A DNA stretch of 64,000 nt from Helicobacter cinaedi CCUG 18818 = ATCC BAA-847 (GTDB lineage: Bacteria > Campylobacterota > Campylobacteria > Campylobacterales > Helicobacteraceae). The stretch is from assembly GCF_000155475.1 (NCBI RefSeq), contig NZ_DS990392.1, positions 62,001 to 126,000 of the forward strand. Reading direction: 5' to 3'. The position numbers were made by a program, and so were the translations under genes. Shown piece by piece: positions 22,487-32,492 of this stretch (positions within the stretch are counted from its first letter, which is position 1; every line of letters starts with the position of its first letter). The notes under the pieces were generated by a model. That model did no database searches. It was given only the letters and a program-made list of their open reading frames with translations, and had not been told where the DNA came from.

Positions 22487-23929
22487 GTGGGTAGAAGATT
22501 AGAGAATCTTAGACAATTATATATGTATGACACGCATTCTTTCACAAAGGCTATAAGTTTTATCTGCTGTATGCTTGTAGCTATAGCTATCGCACTTCTG
22601 CCTTTTAGCTATGGTGTTGTTTCTATTAGGATTCCAATTAATCTTTTATACACTGCTCTTATACTGCTTGTTGTGCTGTGCCATAGGCAGTTTGAGTTTG
22701 TAGATATAAAAAATATGGCTTTTCCTTTGATTTGCTATGCTGTTGTAGTGTGTATGGCATTTATTTCACTCGTGTTTGCAGCTGATAGTAGCTCAACCTT
22801 TCGTGCCATACGGCAGTATTTGCTGGAGCCATTGCTTTTTATGTTTTTGGCATATTATGTGGTAAAAGGGCTTGGCAGAAAAGGACTTGTCTATTTCTTT
22901 TGTGCTGTTGTTTTGGCGTTGTGCTATCATCCTATCATAACCATCTATGACTTTTTGTCTCATAATGGAAGTTTTGGTTATTATCGTGCTATGCTGCCTA
23001 CTTACTACGCTCCAGCTACGGTGTATGTATTTTATCTCATTGTATGTTTTAGTTTTGTGTTTGGTATCTTTTTGTTATCAAGAGATGTGTTAAAAATTGC
23101 ATCTTTTATATTCGGCATAGTATGTATTTTTGCTTTTTTATGCAATGGCGGACGCTTTGCTCTTTTGGCGTGTATGGCTATATGTTTTACTCCTTTTGTG
23201 CTGTGTCAATATAGAAAAAAAGCAAGAGTTTTATTTGGTGTGAGTTTGTTTTGTGTAGTTGCTGTATGTGGTGTATATGAGCTTAGTCAATCTTGGCATC
23301 AAAGATTCAATTTACATAATATAGCACAAAATTTTCATCAAGTATGGAGTAGTAATCCTGCTGAGATGGGTAAGTTTAGCAATGCTTGTAGCAACAAATG
23401 GCTTATGTGTTCTACGCATTCTATGGATACAAATTCATCTATTAAGATAGAGGAGTCAAGCCTTATTAGAATCTCTATGCTAAAATCCACACTTCTTGCC
23501 ATAGCAGATAATCCTTGGCGTCCAAATGGGTATCATTTCCAGCAGTTTCCTTATAATATCCAAAATATATTTGCCATTGATTCTCCTAAACATCCCTTTT
23601 CACTCACAAAGATTGATGATAATAGACTTATATCAGCCCACGCACACAATCATAATTATATTGTTTCTATATGGTTTGAGCTTGGAGCGATTGGTTTTGG
23701 TGCGAGTATGCTCTTTTTTGCTTATTTTATTTGGAGTGGATATAGGGAAAAGATTAGATGTAGTATATATGGCAAAGGAGATATAAGAGATATATTTATG
23801 TTGAGCGTGAGTATTATGCTCGTAGCTTTATTTGTAAGTAATTTGTTTGATTGTATCCCTATACGAGATGGAACTCTTGTGCTGTTTATATTGCTTGGTG
23901 CATTTATGGGAGCAAGATATGCAAGATAG
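22487..23929 (+). CDS. O-antigen ligase/polymerase-like membrane protein (WaaL/Wzy type)
   Basis: A 480-residue polytopic membrane protein starting at GTG 22487 after AAGAGAGG. About ten to twelve hydrophobic segments are visible, with a large periplasmic loop (about residues 265-390) before HAHNHNYIVSIWFELGAIGF, the pattern of the Wzy_C/O-antigen ligase family. GGRFALLACM earlier in the protein is also typical. It would join a lipid-linked glycan to its acceptor or polymerise repeat units; sequence alone does not separate these roles. The end overlaps the next gene by 11 bases. Confidence 0.87.
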   Translation: MGRRLENLRQLYMYDTHSFTKAISFICCMLVAIAIALLPFSYGVVSIRIPINLLYTALILLVVLCHRQFEFVDIKNMAFPLICYAVVVCMAFISLVFAADSSSTFRAIRQYLLEPLLFMFLAYYVVKGLGRKGLVYFFCAVVLALCYHPIITIYDFLSHNGSFGYYRAMLPTYYAPATVYVFYLIVCFSFVFGIFLLSRDVLKIASFIFGIVCIFAFLCNGGRFALLACMAICFTPFVLCQYRKKARVLFGVSLFCVVAVCGVYELSQSWHQRFNLHNIAQNFHQVWSSNPAEMGKFSNACSNKWLMCSTHSMDTNSSIKIEESSLIRISMLKSTLLAIADNPWRPNGYHFQQFPYNIQNIFAIDSPKHPFSLTKIDDNRLISAHAHNHNYIVSIWFELGAIGFGASMLFFAYFIWSGYREKIRCSIYGKGDIRDIFMLSVSIMLVALFVSNLFDCIPIRDGTLVLFILLGAFMGARYAR

Positions 23930-25022
23930 GGTGCTTGTATCTGTGATTGTTCCTTTTTACAATGCTGCTGCTTACTTGGAAGAGTGTTTAGATTCTATCT
24001 TGGGGCAGAGCTATGAGAGGCTTGAGATTATTCTTATTGATGATGGGAGCGAAGATACGAGCACAGAGATAGCTCAAAGATATGCTGCAAAAGACGATAG
24101 AGTTTGCCTTATCAGGCAGGAGAATATGGGAGCTGGTGCAGCTAGAAACAAGGGTTTGGAATCTGCTTCTGGCGAGTATGTTTTGTTTTTTGATTCTGAT
24201 GACTATATGAGTGAGGAGGCAATATATAGTCTTGTGGATAGAGCCAAAGAGATAAACGCACAAATTGTCATTGGTAGAAGCAGGGAATATAGGCTAAAGG
24301 ATAGTACTTTTGTGGATATGGATTGGGCGTTGCGATTTGATCTTTTGCCTACAAAGCCTGTATTTAATTATAAGGATATGGGGGATCATATTTTTGGGTT
24401 TTGCGTTGGCTGGGCGTGGGATAAACTCTATAAAAGAGATTTTATTATGAGCTGTGGATTGAGGTTTCAAGAGATTAGATCAAGCAATGACTTGTATTTT
24501 GTCTTTTCTTCACTCGTAGAGGCAGATTCTATCAGTGTTGTGGATAGGGTGCTGTTTTGTCATCGTACACAAAATCCTTATTCTATTGAAAATAGCAGAG
24601 ATAAAGTGCCACTTATATTTTTTGAGGCTTTGTATGCTTGGCGTTTGAGGCTTATTCACAATGGCACTTTTGAAAGGGTGGAAAGAAGTTTTGTGAATTG
24701 GAGCTTGAATTTTTGTTTGTGGCATTTGCAGACATTGGGCGATAAGGCTCATTTGCAGGTGTATAAAGCACTCAAAAAAGAGTTAAAAAACTTAGGGATT
24801 GCAAAAAAGCCAGAAACATACTTTTTGCAAATAGAAGATTACAATAAGATGCGTTATATTTTATCTATCCCGCTTATGCTTCACAAAAAATGCAATCCTT
24901 CTAGAATCTTAAGTTTTAAAAAGTTGCTATGTCATATTCATCGTGCGCGGGGGGGGGGGGTAAAAGTAGTCTTATTACATTATTTGGTTTTGTTGTGTAT
25001 CGCAAAGATTAGGAGGGGGTAA
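23919..25022 (+). CDS. Glycosyltransferase family 2 with a G tract near its C-terminus
   Basis: Start at ATG 23919 (MQDRVLVSVIVPFYNAA), with GGGAG seven bases upstream, giving 367 residues; it overlaps the ligase gene. GT-A motifs are present: SVIVPFYNAAAYLEECLDSIL, LIDDGSEDTS, NMGAGAARNKGLE and the metal-binding FDSDDYM. A G12 tract encodes RGGGV about 23 residues from the end. G11 would stop right after GGG, and G13 would give a different tail of about 16 residues, so the tract should alter the tail and not the catalytic domain. Confidence 0.88.
   Translation: MQDRVLVSVIVPFYNAAAYLEECLDSILGQSYERLEIILIDDGSEDTSTEIAQRYAAKDDRVCLIRQENMGAGAARNKGLESASGEYVLFFDSDDYMSEEAIYSLVDRAKEINAQIVIGRSREYRLKDSTFVDMDWALRFDLLPTKPVFNYKDMGDHIFGFCVGWAWDKLYKRDFIMSCGLRFQEIRSSNDLYFVFSSLVEADSISVVDRVLFCHRTQNPYSIENSRDKVPLIFFEALYAWRLRLIHNGTFERVERSFVNWSLNFCLWHLQTLGDKAHLQVYKALKKELKNLGIAKKPETYFLQIEDYNKMRYILSIPLMLHKKCNPSRILSFKKLLCHIHRARGGGVKVVLLHYLVLLCIAKIRRG
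24949..24960 (+). repeat. Poly-G tract G12 in the GT2 gene
   Basis: Preceded by TCATCGTGCGC and followed by TAAAAGTAG. All three frames remain short beyond the tract, giving three possible C-terminal tails. Confidence 0.88.
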
Positions 25023-25045
25023 GAATATGAGAAAAAGGAGAAAAA

Positions 25046-26143
25046 ATGTTGTATCAAAATGTAATTGTAGGGGCAGGGTTAGCAGGGCTAACATTAGCAG
25101 AGAGATTGGCAAATATAAAGGGCGAACAAGTCTTGATTATTGATAGTAGGGAACATATAGGCGGAAATGTGTATGATTATGATGAAAATGGCATTTTGGT
25201 GCATAAATATGGCACACATATCTTTCATACAAATGATAAGGGAGTGTGGGATTATCTTAATCAGTTTAGTAGATTCTATCCTTATATACACAAGGTACAA
25301 GCTCTTGTAGATGGGGAGCTTGTGCCCGTGCCTTTTAATCTTAACTCCCTTTATATGCTATTCCCTATCTCTATGGCACAGGAGCTAGAATCTATACTTT
25401 TAAAACATTACACCTATGGGAGTAAAGTCTCAATGCTAGAGATTCAAAATACCCCAGAACTTAGCTTTTTAAGTCAATATATCTATGAAAAGATTTTTTT
25501 ACACTATACGCTTAAGCAATGGCAGTGTAAGCCAAATGAGCTAGATTCTAGCGTGTTTGAGCGTGTGCCTATCAGTATCAGTAAGGACGATAGGTATTTT
25601 TATGATAAGTATCAAGGGATACCTATGCAGGGCTATACAAAAATGTGTGAAAATATGATTGATAATAAAAATATCAGTGTAAGGCTTAATACAAAATGGC
25701 AAAAAGTAAGGGAGGATATACAATATGAGCGTTTGTTTTTTTGTGGAGCAATTGATGAATTTTTTGACTATGAGCTTGGGGAGCTACCTTATAGAAGCCT
25801 AGAGTTTGAATTTATGCGTTTTGAGAAAGAGTATTTTCAAAGTAACGCTGTGGTAAATTACCCAAATAACTATGATTATACACGCATAGGTGAGTATAAA
25901 TATTTTTTAGATACAAAAAGCAAACATAGCATTGTGAGTTTTGAGTATCCAAAAGCATATTCTCAAGGAGATGAGCGTTATTATCCTATACCTAATCAAG
26001 CAGCTCAAGTGTTGTATCAGTCTTATAAGGCAATGGCAGAGAAACTTAAAAATGTATATTTTGTAGGGCGACTTGGGGAATATCGCTACTATGATATGGA
26101 TAAGGTTGTGTCTCGTGCACTCACACTTTTTGATGAGATATGA
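25046..26143 (+). CDS. glf: UDP-galactopyranose mutase
   Basis: A 365-residue flavoenzyme converting UDP-galactopyranose to UDP-galactofuranose. The FAD-binding VIVGAGLAGLTLAERLA (residues 6-22) is followed by HIGGNVYDYDENGILVHKYG and HIFHTNDKGVWDYL, hallmark sequences of Glf, and YRYYDMDKVV near the end binds FAD. The gene follows GT2 by 23 bases with AAAAAGGAG before the ATG. Its presence implies that the glycan built by this module contains galactofuranose. Confidence 0.97.
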   Translation: MLYQNVIVGAGLAGLTLAERLANIKGEQVLIIDSREHIGGNVYDYDENGILVHKYGTHIFHTNDKGVWDYLNQFSRFYPYIHKVQALVDGELVPVPFNLNSLYMLFPISMAQELESILLKHYTYGSKVSMLEIQNTPELSFLSQYIYEKIFLHYTLKQWQCKPNELDSSVFERVPISISKDDRYFYDKYQGIPMQGYTKMCENMIDNKNISVRLNTKWQKVREDIQYERLFFCGAIDEFFDYELGELPYRSLEFEFMRFEKEYFQSNAVVNYPNNYDYTRIGEYKYFLDTKSKHSIVSFEYPKAYSQGDERYYPIPNQAAQVLYQSYKAMAEKLKNVYFVGRLGEYRYYDMDKVVSRALTLFDEI

Positions 26144-26232
26144 AGCTTCTAAAAGAGGCGAATAATGCAAGTCTATTTGCAAATGTTTTTCAGTATAATT
26201 TTCATTTTTTAGATTCTAATTGCCAAAAATAT

Positions 26233-27033
26233 TTAGAGACTACATTCTTTTTGTGCATAGCTTTGGAGCTGTGTAATACCATTTTCCCCGCAAACGCGAC
26301 ATTGCGGATTTCTTTTTAACCCAACTTTGCGAAAAGCCATAGAGAGTGAATCAAAGCTTAAAAGCTGATTGTAAAGTGGTTCGCCTATGCCTGTAATGAT
26401 TTTTAGCACTTCTGTGGCTTGAATGCTTCCTAGAATCCCAGCTACCGAGCCAAATACTCCCGCTTCCGCACAGCTTGGCACACTGCCTTGCGGTGGTGGG
26501 CTATCAAAAATGCACGCATAGCACGCACTTTCTTTTGGCTTTATGCTCATACTCTGTCCGCTAAATCGCAAAATCCCCCCGTGCGAATAGGGTTTATTGA
26601 GTAGCACACACGCATCGTTTATGAGAAATTTACTCGCAAAGTTATCGCACCCATCAACAACAACATCAAATTGAGAGATAATCTCAAGGGCATTATGTGA
26701 ATCTAGCATAGATAAAAATGGCGTGATAGTTACATCGGGATTCATAGCTTGCAACTTTTTTTGAGCGGATTCTACTTTGGGAGTGCCAAGATCTGCAGTG
26801 GAGTGCAATATCTGCCTTTGCAAATTGCTTAAATCTACATTATCAGCATCAATAATGCCTATTTCCCCAACCCCTGCTGCGGCTAGATAATATGCCACAG
26901 GGGAGCCTAGCCCCCCAGCCCCCACCACAAGCACTTTAGATTCTAAAATCTTTTCCTGCCCCTTGAATCCACACTCCCTTAAGCTAAAGTGCCTTGCATA
27001 GCGTCTTAATTGCTCTTGGCTAAAGTTATACAT
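26233..27033 (-). CDS. MoeB/ThiF-family adenylyltransferase
   Basis: A 266-residue E1-like enzyme that adenylates the C-terminal glycine of a ubiquitin-like sulfur carrier (MoaD or ThiS). VLVVGAGGLGSPVAYYLAAAGVG is the ATP site, then DNVDLSNLQRQILH and GCDNFASKFLINDAC are typical. Two CxxC pairs (CYACIF and CRVCG) should bind zinc. A rhodanese domain is absent. MoeB and ThiF cannot be separated with certainty; the partner carrier is not in the window. It ends a minus-strand run behind pflA, four bases away. Confidence 0.88.
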   Translation of the reverse strand: MYNFSQEQLRRYARHFSLRECGFKGQEKILESKVLVVGAGGLGSPVAYYLAAAGVGEIGIIDADNVDLSNLQRQILHSTADLGTPKVESAQKKLQAMNPDVTITPFLSMLDSHNALEIISQFDVVVDGCDNFASKFLINDACVLLNKPYSHGGILRFSGQSMSIKPKESACYACIFDSPPPQGSVPSCAEAGVFGSVAGILGSIQATEVLKIITGIGEPLYNQLLSFDSLSMAFRKVGLKRNPQCRVCGENGITQLQSYAQKECSL

Positions 27034-27036
27034 TGA

Positions 27037-29397
27037 CTAATTGCCTTTAAGAATATTTAGGGCTTGTGCGCATAGGCTTTTCCACGCACCTTCATAGTTG
27101 ATATTCACGCATTGTTCAAAGGCTGCTTGAGAATCTTGTCCACTTGTTTTTAGCACAGATCCTTTGAGATAGAGAGCCTTTTGTTTATTGTCATCATTTA
27201 TATCTTTTTGTAAAAGCTTATCCAGCACATTGATGGCTTCATCAAATCGTTGTGTGCGGATATAGCTCTGTGTTAGAGCAAAATCCACATAAGGAGAATC
27301 TGCTGTGTCATTTGTGAGATTCTGCAAACGCAGTATATCTTTAGCATAAATTTCAATGTCTAGCTCATCTTTTTGAGATTCTGCGTTTTTTAGTAGGGCA
27401 AGATTGACTTGAAGCATTTTTGGATTATCAGCTTGAGTTTCTTTTAAAAACGCATAAGTTTGGAGCATTCCCTCTTTGTCATCAAGGCTTGAAAGGGTAT
27501 TAAAGAGTGTAAAGCCCACGTCATAATACTGCGTCTTTTTAAGACTTTTAGCCAAAGTGAGTGTATCTCGTCCAGCACGAGCTGTGCTTTTCTCATCGCC
27601 AAGCTTGGCAAAATTAAGCGTATCTCTGTAAAGCCACGCAAGTTTTTGCTCTACATCTTTGCTTGATTGTGCCATATTTTGCGAGATTTGTGCGGCTTGT
27701 TTATTGAGTGCTAGGGCGTAAAGGCAGTCAAAAAGTGGCATTTTCTCACTCTCTTGCAATGAGGCGTTTGGATATTGTAAATAATAGTTTGAAGCCTGTT
27801 TGCAGTCATTGTCTTTTAGACTTTGGTGCAACAAGGCATTATAAGATTCACCAATGATAGGATCATTTTTAAGCATATCTTTTAATGCCAACACTTCTTG
27901 GTATTTGCCCTCACCAAAAAGCGTTTGGGCTTTGAGTGAGAGAGCTTTTTCTTGTTCGGGTGAATTGGCGTAATTCCCAATAATATAGTCATATTTTTCG
28001 ATTTTAGAATCTGCACTTTCATCTTGGGCTAGAGCAAAAAGTAGCTTATCGTCCCTATCTTTAACTTCTTCAGCTTTTGGACGATGCTCAAATTCTTGCA
28101 AAAACATCTTATTAATCCTGTGTGCGTCCTGCGTGGCGTTTGCCCCTTGATACCAAAGACTAACATTGTTAAGTAAATCTTCCGCGGAGACATCGTCATT
28201 TGGGAGATTGTCATAGAGATATTCCCCAAGTTGTGCGGCAATGAGAAAAAGCTGCTCTTCAGCTATGAATTTTAAAAATTCATAGGATTTTATTGGATAT
28301 TTTGTAATATAGCTTGGATTGACTTTAAGCATAGTTTCTAGGAGCTTTTGGGCTTGTTCTTTATCGTGATTTTGCAGACGGAATTTACTCCATTCAATGG
28401 CTATGGCACTCGCACTATCAAGGTCTTTTGCTTCTTGGTAAGCTTGGGCAAAGAGCTTTGAGGCAACACTAGAATCAGAGCCTGTATTGAAATTTTTTGC
28501 TAAAGCCATTTTTGAGAGTGGCATATAGCGAGATTCTGGATATTCGCTTATGGTGCGTTCAAAATAGTATTTTGCCTCATTTGGAATCTTCATATCCGCA
28601 TAGGCATTGCCAAGATAATATAAGACTTCTGGAACATTAGAATCTGTGGGGTATTTTTTAATCCATTTTATTCCCATATCCACAATCATATCGCTGTTTT
28701 CAACAGAATCAAAATGCTCTAATGCCCTTAGGCGATATAGCAGTAAATCTTTGGTAAAAATGGTTTGAGGATAGGCAATGAGCGTTTCATCTATGGCTTT
28801 GACTGCTTCAATATGGTTGTGATTGTTAATGAGTGTTTTAATGTGATTGTAGGCTTCAAAGTCCTCACCCTCATCATAATGCAAAGGACCCCTATCTATA
28901 TCTAAATCTTTAAAAAAAAGCTCTTTGTTTTTTATGATTTTGATGGGAAAGTTTAGCCCTTTTGGCTTTGCCTGATTTGCGTAGTCATTCAAAAAAGGGA
29001 TTATTTCTTTGTAGCCAATAACTTGCCACGAAGTGCTTAACTTTGGTTGTTCTTTTGTAATGGGGGTTTGTTTTTTTAAATCGCTTGGTGTAGCAAAGAG
29101 TTTGATTTTATGCTTTGGCTCCACATAGAGATAGAATCTCCCATCTACCACACGACTCCAAAAGCGGAAAAAAAGTGTCTCTGTCGGGGAAAAACTCGCA
29201 ATAGGCATTCTATCAAGAGTGCAGACAATATGTGTTACTTCGCCTTGTGTGTCGTGATTTTCTTGGCACTCTAGCGGTTCTTTATGGGCAATATTAAGGA
29301 CAGAAAAATGCTCTTTTAATTCCTTGCCGTAGTTTATGGTAACATCTAAAGCAAATAAAGGCACACAGCATAATAGCACCACCCATAATATCCGCAC
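27037..29397 (-). CDS. pflA: Flagellar motor accessory protein PflA
   Basis: A 786-residue periplasmic protein with a signal peptide (about 1-16), an N-terminal beta-rich part, then multiple tetratricopeptide-like helical pairs from about residue 180 onward. In Campylobacter and Helicobacter PflA is part of the disk/cage around the flagellar motor; loss paralyses the flagellum. The identification rests on length, TPR content and position directly after nuoN, the same order as HP1273-HP1274 in H. pylori. It follows nuoN by 38 bases and may be read from the nuo promoter. Confidence 0.87.
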   Translation of the reverse strand: MRILWVVLLCCVPLFALDVTINYGKELKEHFSVLNIAHKEPLECQENHDTQGEVTHIVCTLDRMPIASFSPTETLFFRFWSRVVDGRFYLYVEPKHKIKLFATPSDLKKQTPITKEQPKLSTSWQVIGYKEIIPFLNDYANQAKPKGLNFPIKIIKNKELFFKDLDIDRGPLHYDEGEDFEAYNHIKTLINNHNHIEAVKAIDETLIAYPQTIFTKDLLLYRLRALEHFDSVENSDMIVDMGIKWIKKYPTDSNVPEVLYYLGNAYADMKIPNEAKYYFERTISEYPESRYMPLSKMALAKNFNTGSDSSVASKLFAQAYQEAKDLDSASAIAIEWSKFRLQNHDKEQAQKLLETMLKVNPSYITKYPIKSYEFLKFIAEEQLFLIAAQLGEYLYDNLPNDDVSAEDLLNNVSLWYQGANATQDAHRINKMFLQEFEHRPKAEEVKDRDDKLLFALAQDESADSKIEKYDYIIGNYANSPEQEKALSLKAQTLFGEGKYQEVLALKDMLKNDPIIGESYNALLHQSLKDNDCKQASNYYLQYPNASLQESEKMPLFDCLYALALNKQAAQISQNMAQSSKDVEQKLAWLYRDTLNFAKLGDEKSTARAGRDTLTLAKSLKKTQYYDVGFTLFNTLSSLDDKEGMLQTYAFLKETQADNPKMLQVNLALLKNAESQKDELDIEIYAKDILRLQNLTNDTADSPYVDFALTQSYIRTQRFDEAINVLDKLLQKDINDDNKQKALYLKGSVLKTSGQDSQAAFEQCVNINYEGAWKSLCAQALNILKGN

Positions 29398-29435
29398 TTA
29401 CACTCCTAAGGTGGCTAACTTTAAGCCACTAGATT

Positions 29436-30899
29436 CTAATATATTTTAAGATAGTATGAGATAATATCAAGCAAATTTTGGACCATAAACATACAGCCCA
29501 CACTCATAATCGCACAAATGCCGATAGCAACCTTGTTTGAAAGCTCAAGTGGTGGCTGATAATCCCCAATGCCATTTGAATCTTTAGCAAAAACATATAC
29601 TACAAGCTTAAGATAATAAAAGCCCGCTATGGTGCTATTTGCCACCATTACCAAAGCTAGGAATATATAATCCGCACTCAAGGCTTCTAAAATCAAATAC
29701 ATCTTACCCCAAAAGACAGAAAATGGCGGGATTCCAGCAAGGGCAAACATAAAGAGACTTAAGAAAATGGCTAGGGTTGGGTTTGTCTTTATCATTCCGC
29801 TAAAGCTTTTAAAGGAGTGATTGTATTTAGAATCTGCACTAAGCCATAAGATTCCAAACGCTCCAAGGTTAGCAAAAAGGAATAAAATCCAGTATAAAAA
29901 GACAATGCTAAAGGCTTCCTGCGTGCCAATGAGAATAGCAGCTAAAACAAAGCCAGAGTGTGAAATTGAGCTATATGCAAGCATTCTTTTGACATCTTTT
30001 TGGGCTAGGGCTATGAGATTTGGTAGGGTTATACTTAGCACCACTAGTGTGTATAGCGTGTATTCCACAAAGGGGCTATGGGATTTTAAGAATATGCTAA
30101 ATACGCTTATAATTACACTAAAAGCGGCAATCTTTGGCACAATAGAAATAAATGCGGCTAAAAGTGAGTTTGAGCCTTCATATACATCAGGCACCCAAGT
30201 ATGAAAAGGCACCATAGAGATTTTGAATCCAAAAGTAGCGATTAAAAATGTGAATCCTGCAAAAACAAGGATTGAAGGTTCATAATTATGTTGGAGCAAA
30301 AACTTTGCGATACTCACAAGATTCACACTACCCGTTGTAGCATATAAAAGCATCGCACCAAAGGCGTAAAATGCCGTAGCTAAAGCTCCCATAACAAAAT
30401 ATTTGATTGAAGCTTCAAAGGCGACTTGCTTATTATGCAGGGCGATTAAAGCATAGATTGATAAAGAGGCGGTTTCTAAGCCAAGCAGGATAAGGATAAG
30501 ATTCTGACTTGACACCATAAAGCTAAAGCCAACTAATGCAAATAATAAAAGTGCGTAAAACTCCGCATTTTGTGTCTCATCAAAGGCATTTTGACGCATA
30601 AAAAATAGCAGTAGTATAAGCGTGGTGATAAGCATAATAATTTGAGCAAGGAGCGAGATTCCATCTATAAGCAGCATACCAAAAAAGCCCGGGGCAAAAA
30701 GCGGATTTGCCTCAAGGATAAGGAAGCCAAGATTGACTATGACAAATAAAAGGGCGATTGTAATGTATAAATCGCGAGATTTGATTTTATTAAACACGCC
30801 AACGCCAAGCAGCACAATGCCGCCAAGCAGGGAAATACTCATAGGGATTAGGAGTGATATATTGAGTTGAGTGAGTGAAAAACTCATAGATTCTGGCAT
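29436..30899 (-). CDS. nuoN: Complex I subunit N
   Basis: A 487-residue membrane subunit with about 14 hydrophobic helices, one of three antiporter-like proton-pumping subunits. AYSSISHSGFVLAAI, HTWVPDVYEGSNSLLAAFIS and GIPPFSVFWGKMYL are characteristic. It is the last gene of the nuo operon, one base after nuoM. Confidence 0.96.
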   Translation of the reverse strand: MPESMSFSLTQLNISLLIPMSISLLGGIVLLGVGVFNKIKSRDLYITIALLFVIVNLGFLILEANPLFAPGFFGMLLIDGISLLAQIIMLITTLILLLFFMRQNAFDETQNAEFYALLLFALVGFSFMVSSQNLILILLGLETASLSIYALIALHNKQVAFEASIKYFVMGALATAFYAFGAMLLYATTGSVNLVSIAKFLLQHNYEPSILVFAGFTFLIATFGFKISMVPFHTWVPDVYEGSNSLLAAFISIVPKIAAFSVIISVFSIFLKSHSPFVEYTLYTLVVLSITLPNLIALAQKDVKRMLAYSSISHSGFVLAAILIGTQEAFSIVFLYWILFLFANLGAFGILWLSADSKYNHSFKSFSGMIKTNPTLAIFLSLFMFALAGIPPFSVFWGKMYLILEALSADYIFLALVMVANSTIAGFYYLKLVVYVFAKDSNGIGDYQPPLELSNKVAIGICAIMSVGCMFMVQNLLDIISYYLKIY

Positions 30900-30900
30900 T

Positions 30901-32487
30901 TTATTCTCCTATTCGTGGGATAAATAGCACCCCATCATCATTGAAATCTTGCGGAATGTTACCAAGGGGATATTCTAGCTTTTCTTCGGCATTATCCATT
31001 GTATTGTCTGTGGCGGGATTAGTGAGCTGAATCTTTGCGGCAATAACTTGACTAAGTGTCTCTGCACTTGTGCTAATAGGCGTAAGCAGGGGCTTTGGAT
31101 ACACACCTAGCCATATAATTATCACAAGAATGGGGATAAAGACAATTTTTTCTCGTAAGTTTAAATCTTTTAATGTCGTGTATTTTGGCAGAGCAGAGCC
31201 AAAAAAGACTTTTCTAAACATTGTAAGCATATAGATTGCTCCCACAAAAAAGCTACTGCCTGCTAGAAAAGCAATGATTGGATTAACTTGAAAAAATCCA
31301 TATAGGCTTAAAACTTCGCCTACAAAGCCCATTGTGAGTGGTAAAGCAAGAGAGCACATCATCACAATTCCAAATACGCTACTATATTTAGGCATACTAT
31401 GGGCTAGTCCTTGCACATCTTGTAAATCCTGCGTTTGTGTGCGTGTTTGCAAGACTCCAACAAGCATAAACAACGCCCCCACAACCACGCCGTGAGCCAC
31501 CATAAAAAACACCGCTCCACTTAAGCCCTCTGTATTAAGTGAGAAGATTCCAAGCACGATAATCCCCATGTGTGAGAGAGAGCTATACGCGAGAAAGGTT
31601 TTAAGATTTGTTTGAGCAAGGGCTATAAACGCACCATAAACTACCATAAACACGCAAACAAGCCCAATAAATAAGGAAATATTACTACTCGTAAAAGGAA
31701 AAAGTGGCAATACAAGTCGCAAAAGCCCATAAGTCCCCATTTTGCTTAATACCGCAGAGAGTAAAACCGAGCCAACAAGTGGAGCTTGAGTATAGGCGTG
31801 TGGTTGCCAAGAGTGAAGCGGAAAAATAGGAATCTTAACTGCCATACCAATAAAGAAAGCCACAAAGAGCCATTTTTGCGTGTCTATATCAAGTGAGATT
31901 TGATACCAATCAATAAGATTAAAGCTCCAAGCCCCCATAATAAGAAAATATTGATAAGCAAAATACAAGATTCCAACAAGCATAATTAAAGACGCCCCAA
32001 AAGTGTAGAGAAAATATTTGATTGAAGCATAGATTCTTCTCTCTCCGCCCCATACACCGATAATATACAGCACAGGCAAAAGTGAAAGCTCCCAAAAAAT
32101 ATAAAACATCATCACATCAAGTGCGCTAAATACGCCCATTACAATGCTTTCAAGGAATAAAATGGCGATAATAAGCGGTGTCCTTAAATATTTGAAAAAA
32201 TAGAGTGTAAGGAGCGTGATAAAGGCATTAAGCGTAAGTAAGAAAAGCGAAATACCATCAATCCCCACAAAATAGCTGATATTATAAGAAGAGATAAGTT
32301 CATAATGCGTAGATAACTGAATCCCGCCATAATTAACATTAAATTCATTCCATAGCAACACCACAAACAGCAACTCAAGTATGCCAACAAGAATGGCAAA
32401 AATACGACTATTTTCACCCTTTAGCACATAAAGCAAGAGTGCTGCAAAGGCTGGAAAAAATATAACAATATTTAAAAGATAATTCAT
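30901..32487 (-). CDS. nuoM: Complex I subunit M
   Basis: A 528-residue antiporter-like pumping subunit. FWELSLLPVLYIIGVWGGERRIYA, FPLHSWQPHAYTQAPLVGSVLLSA and AYSSLSHMGIIVLG are clear signatures, with the helix-7/8 lysines in the pumping channel. The C-terminal tail of about 40 residues is longer and more acidic than usual. It sits between nuoL and nuoN with gaps of five and one bases. Confidence 0.97.
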   Translation of the reverse strand: MNYLLNIVIFFPAFAALLLYVLKGENSRIFAILVGILELLFVVLLWNEFNVNYGGIQLSTHYELISSYNISYFVGIDGISLFLLTLNAFITLLTLYFFKYLRTPLIIAILFLESIVMGVFSALDVMMFYIFWELSLLPVLYIIGVWGGERRIYASIKYFLYTFGASLIMLVGILYFAYQYFLIMGAWSFNLIDWYQISLDIDTQKWLFVAFFIGMAVKIPIFPLHSWQPHAYTQAPLVGSVLLSAVLSKMGTYGLLRLVLPLFPFTSSNISLFIGLVCVFMVVYGAFIALAQTNLKTFLAYSSLSHMGIIVLGIFSLNTEGLSGAVFFMVAHGVVVGALFMLVGVLQTRTQTQDLQDVQGLAHSMPKYSSVFGIVMMCSLALPLTMGFVGEVLSLYGFFQVNPIIAFLAGSSFFVGAIYMLTMFRKVFFGSALPKYTTLKDLNLREKIVFIPILVIIIWLGVYPKPLLTPISTSAETLSQVIAAKIQLTNPATDNTMDNAEEKLEYPLGNIPQDFNDDGVLFIPRIGE

Positions 32488-32492
32488 CTATT

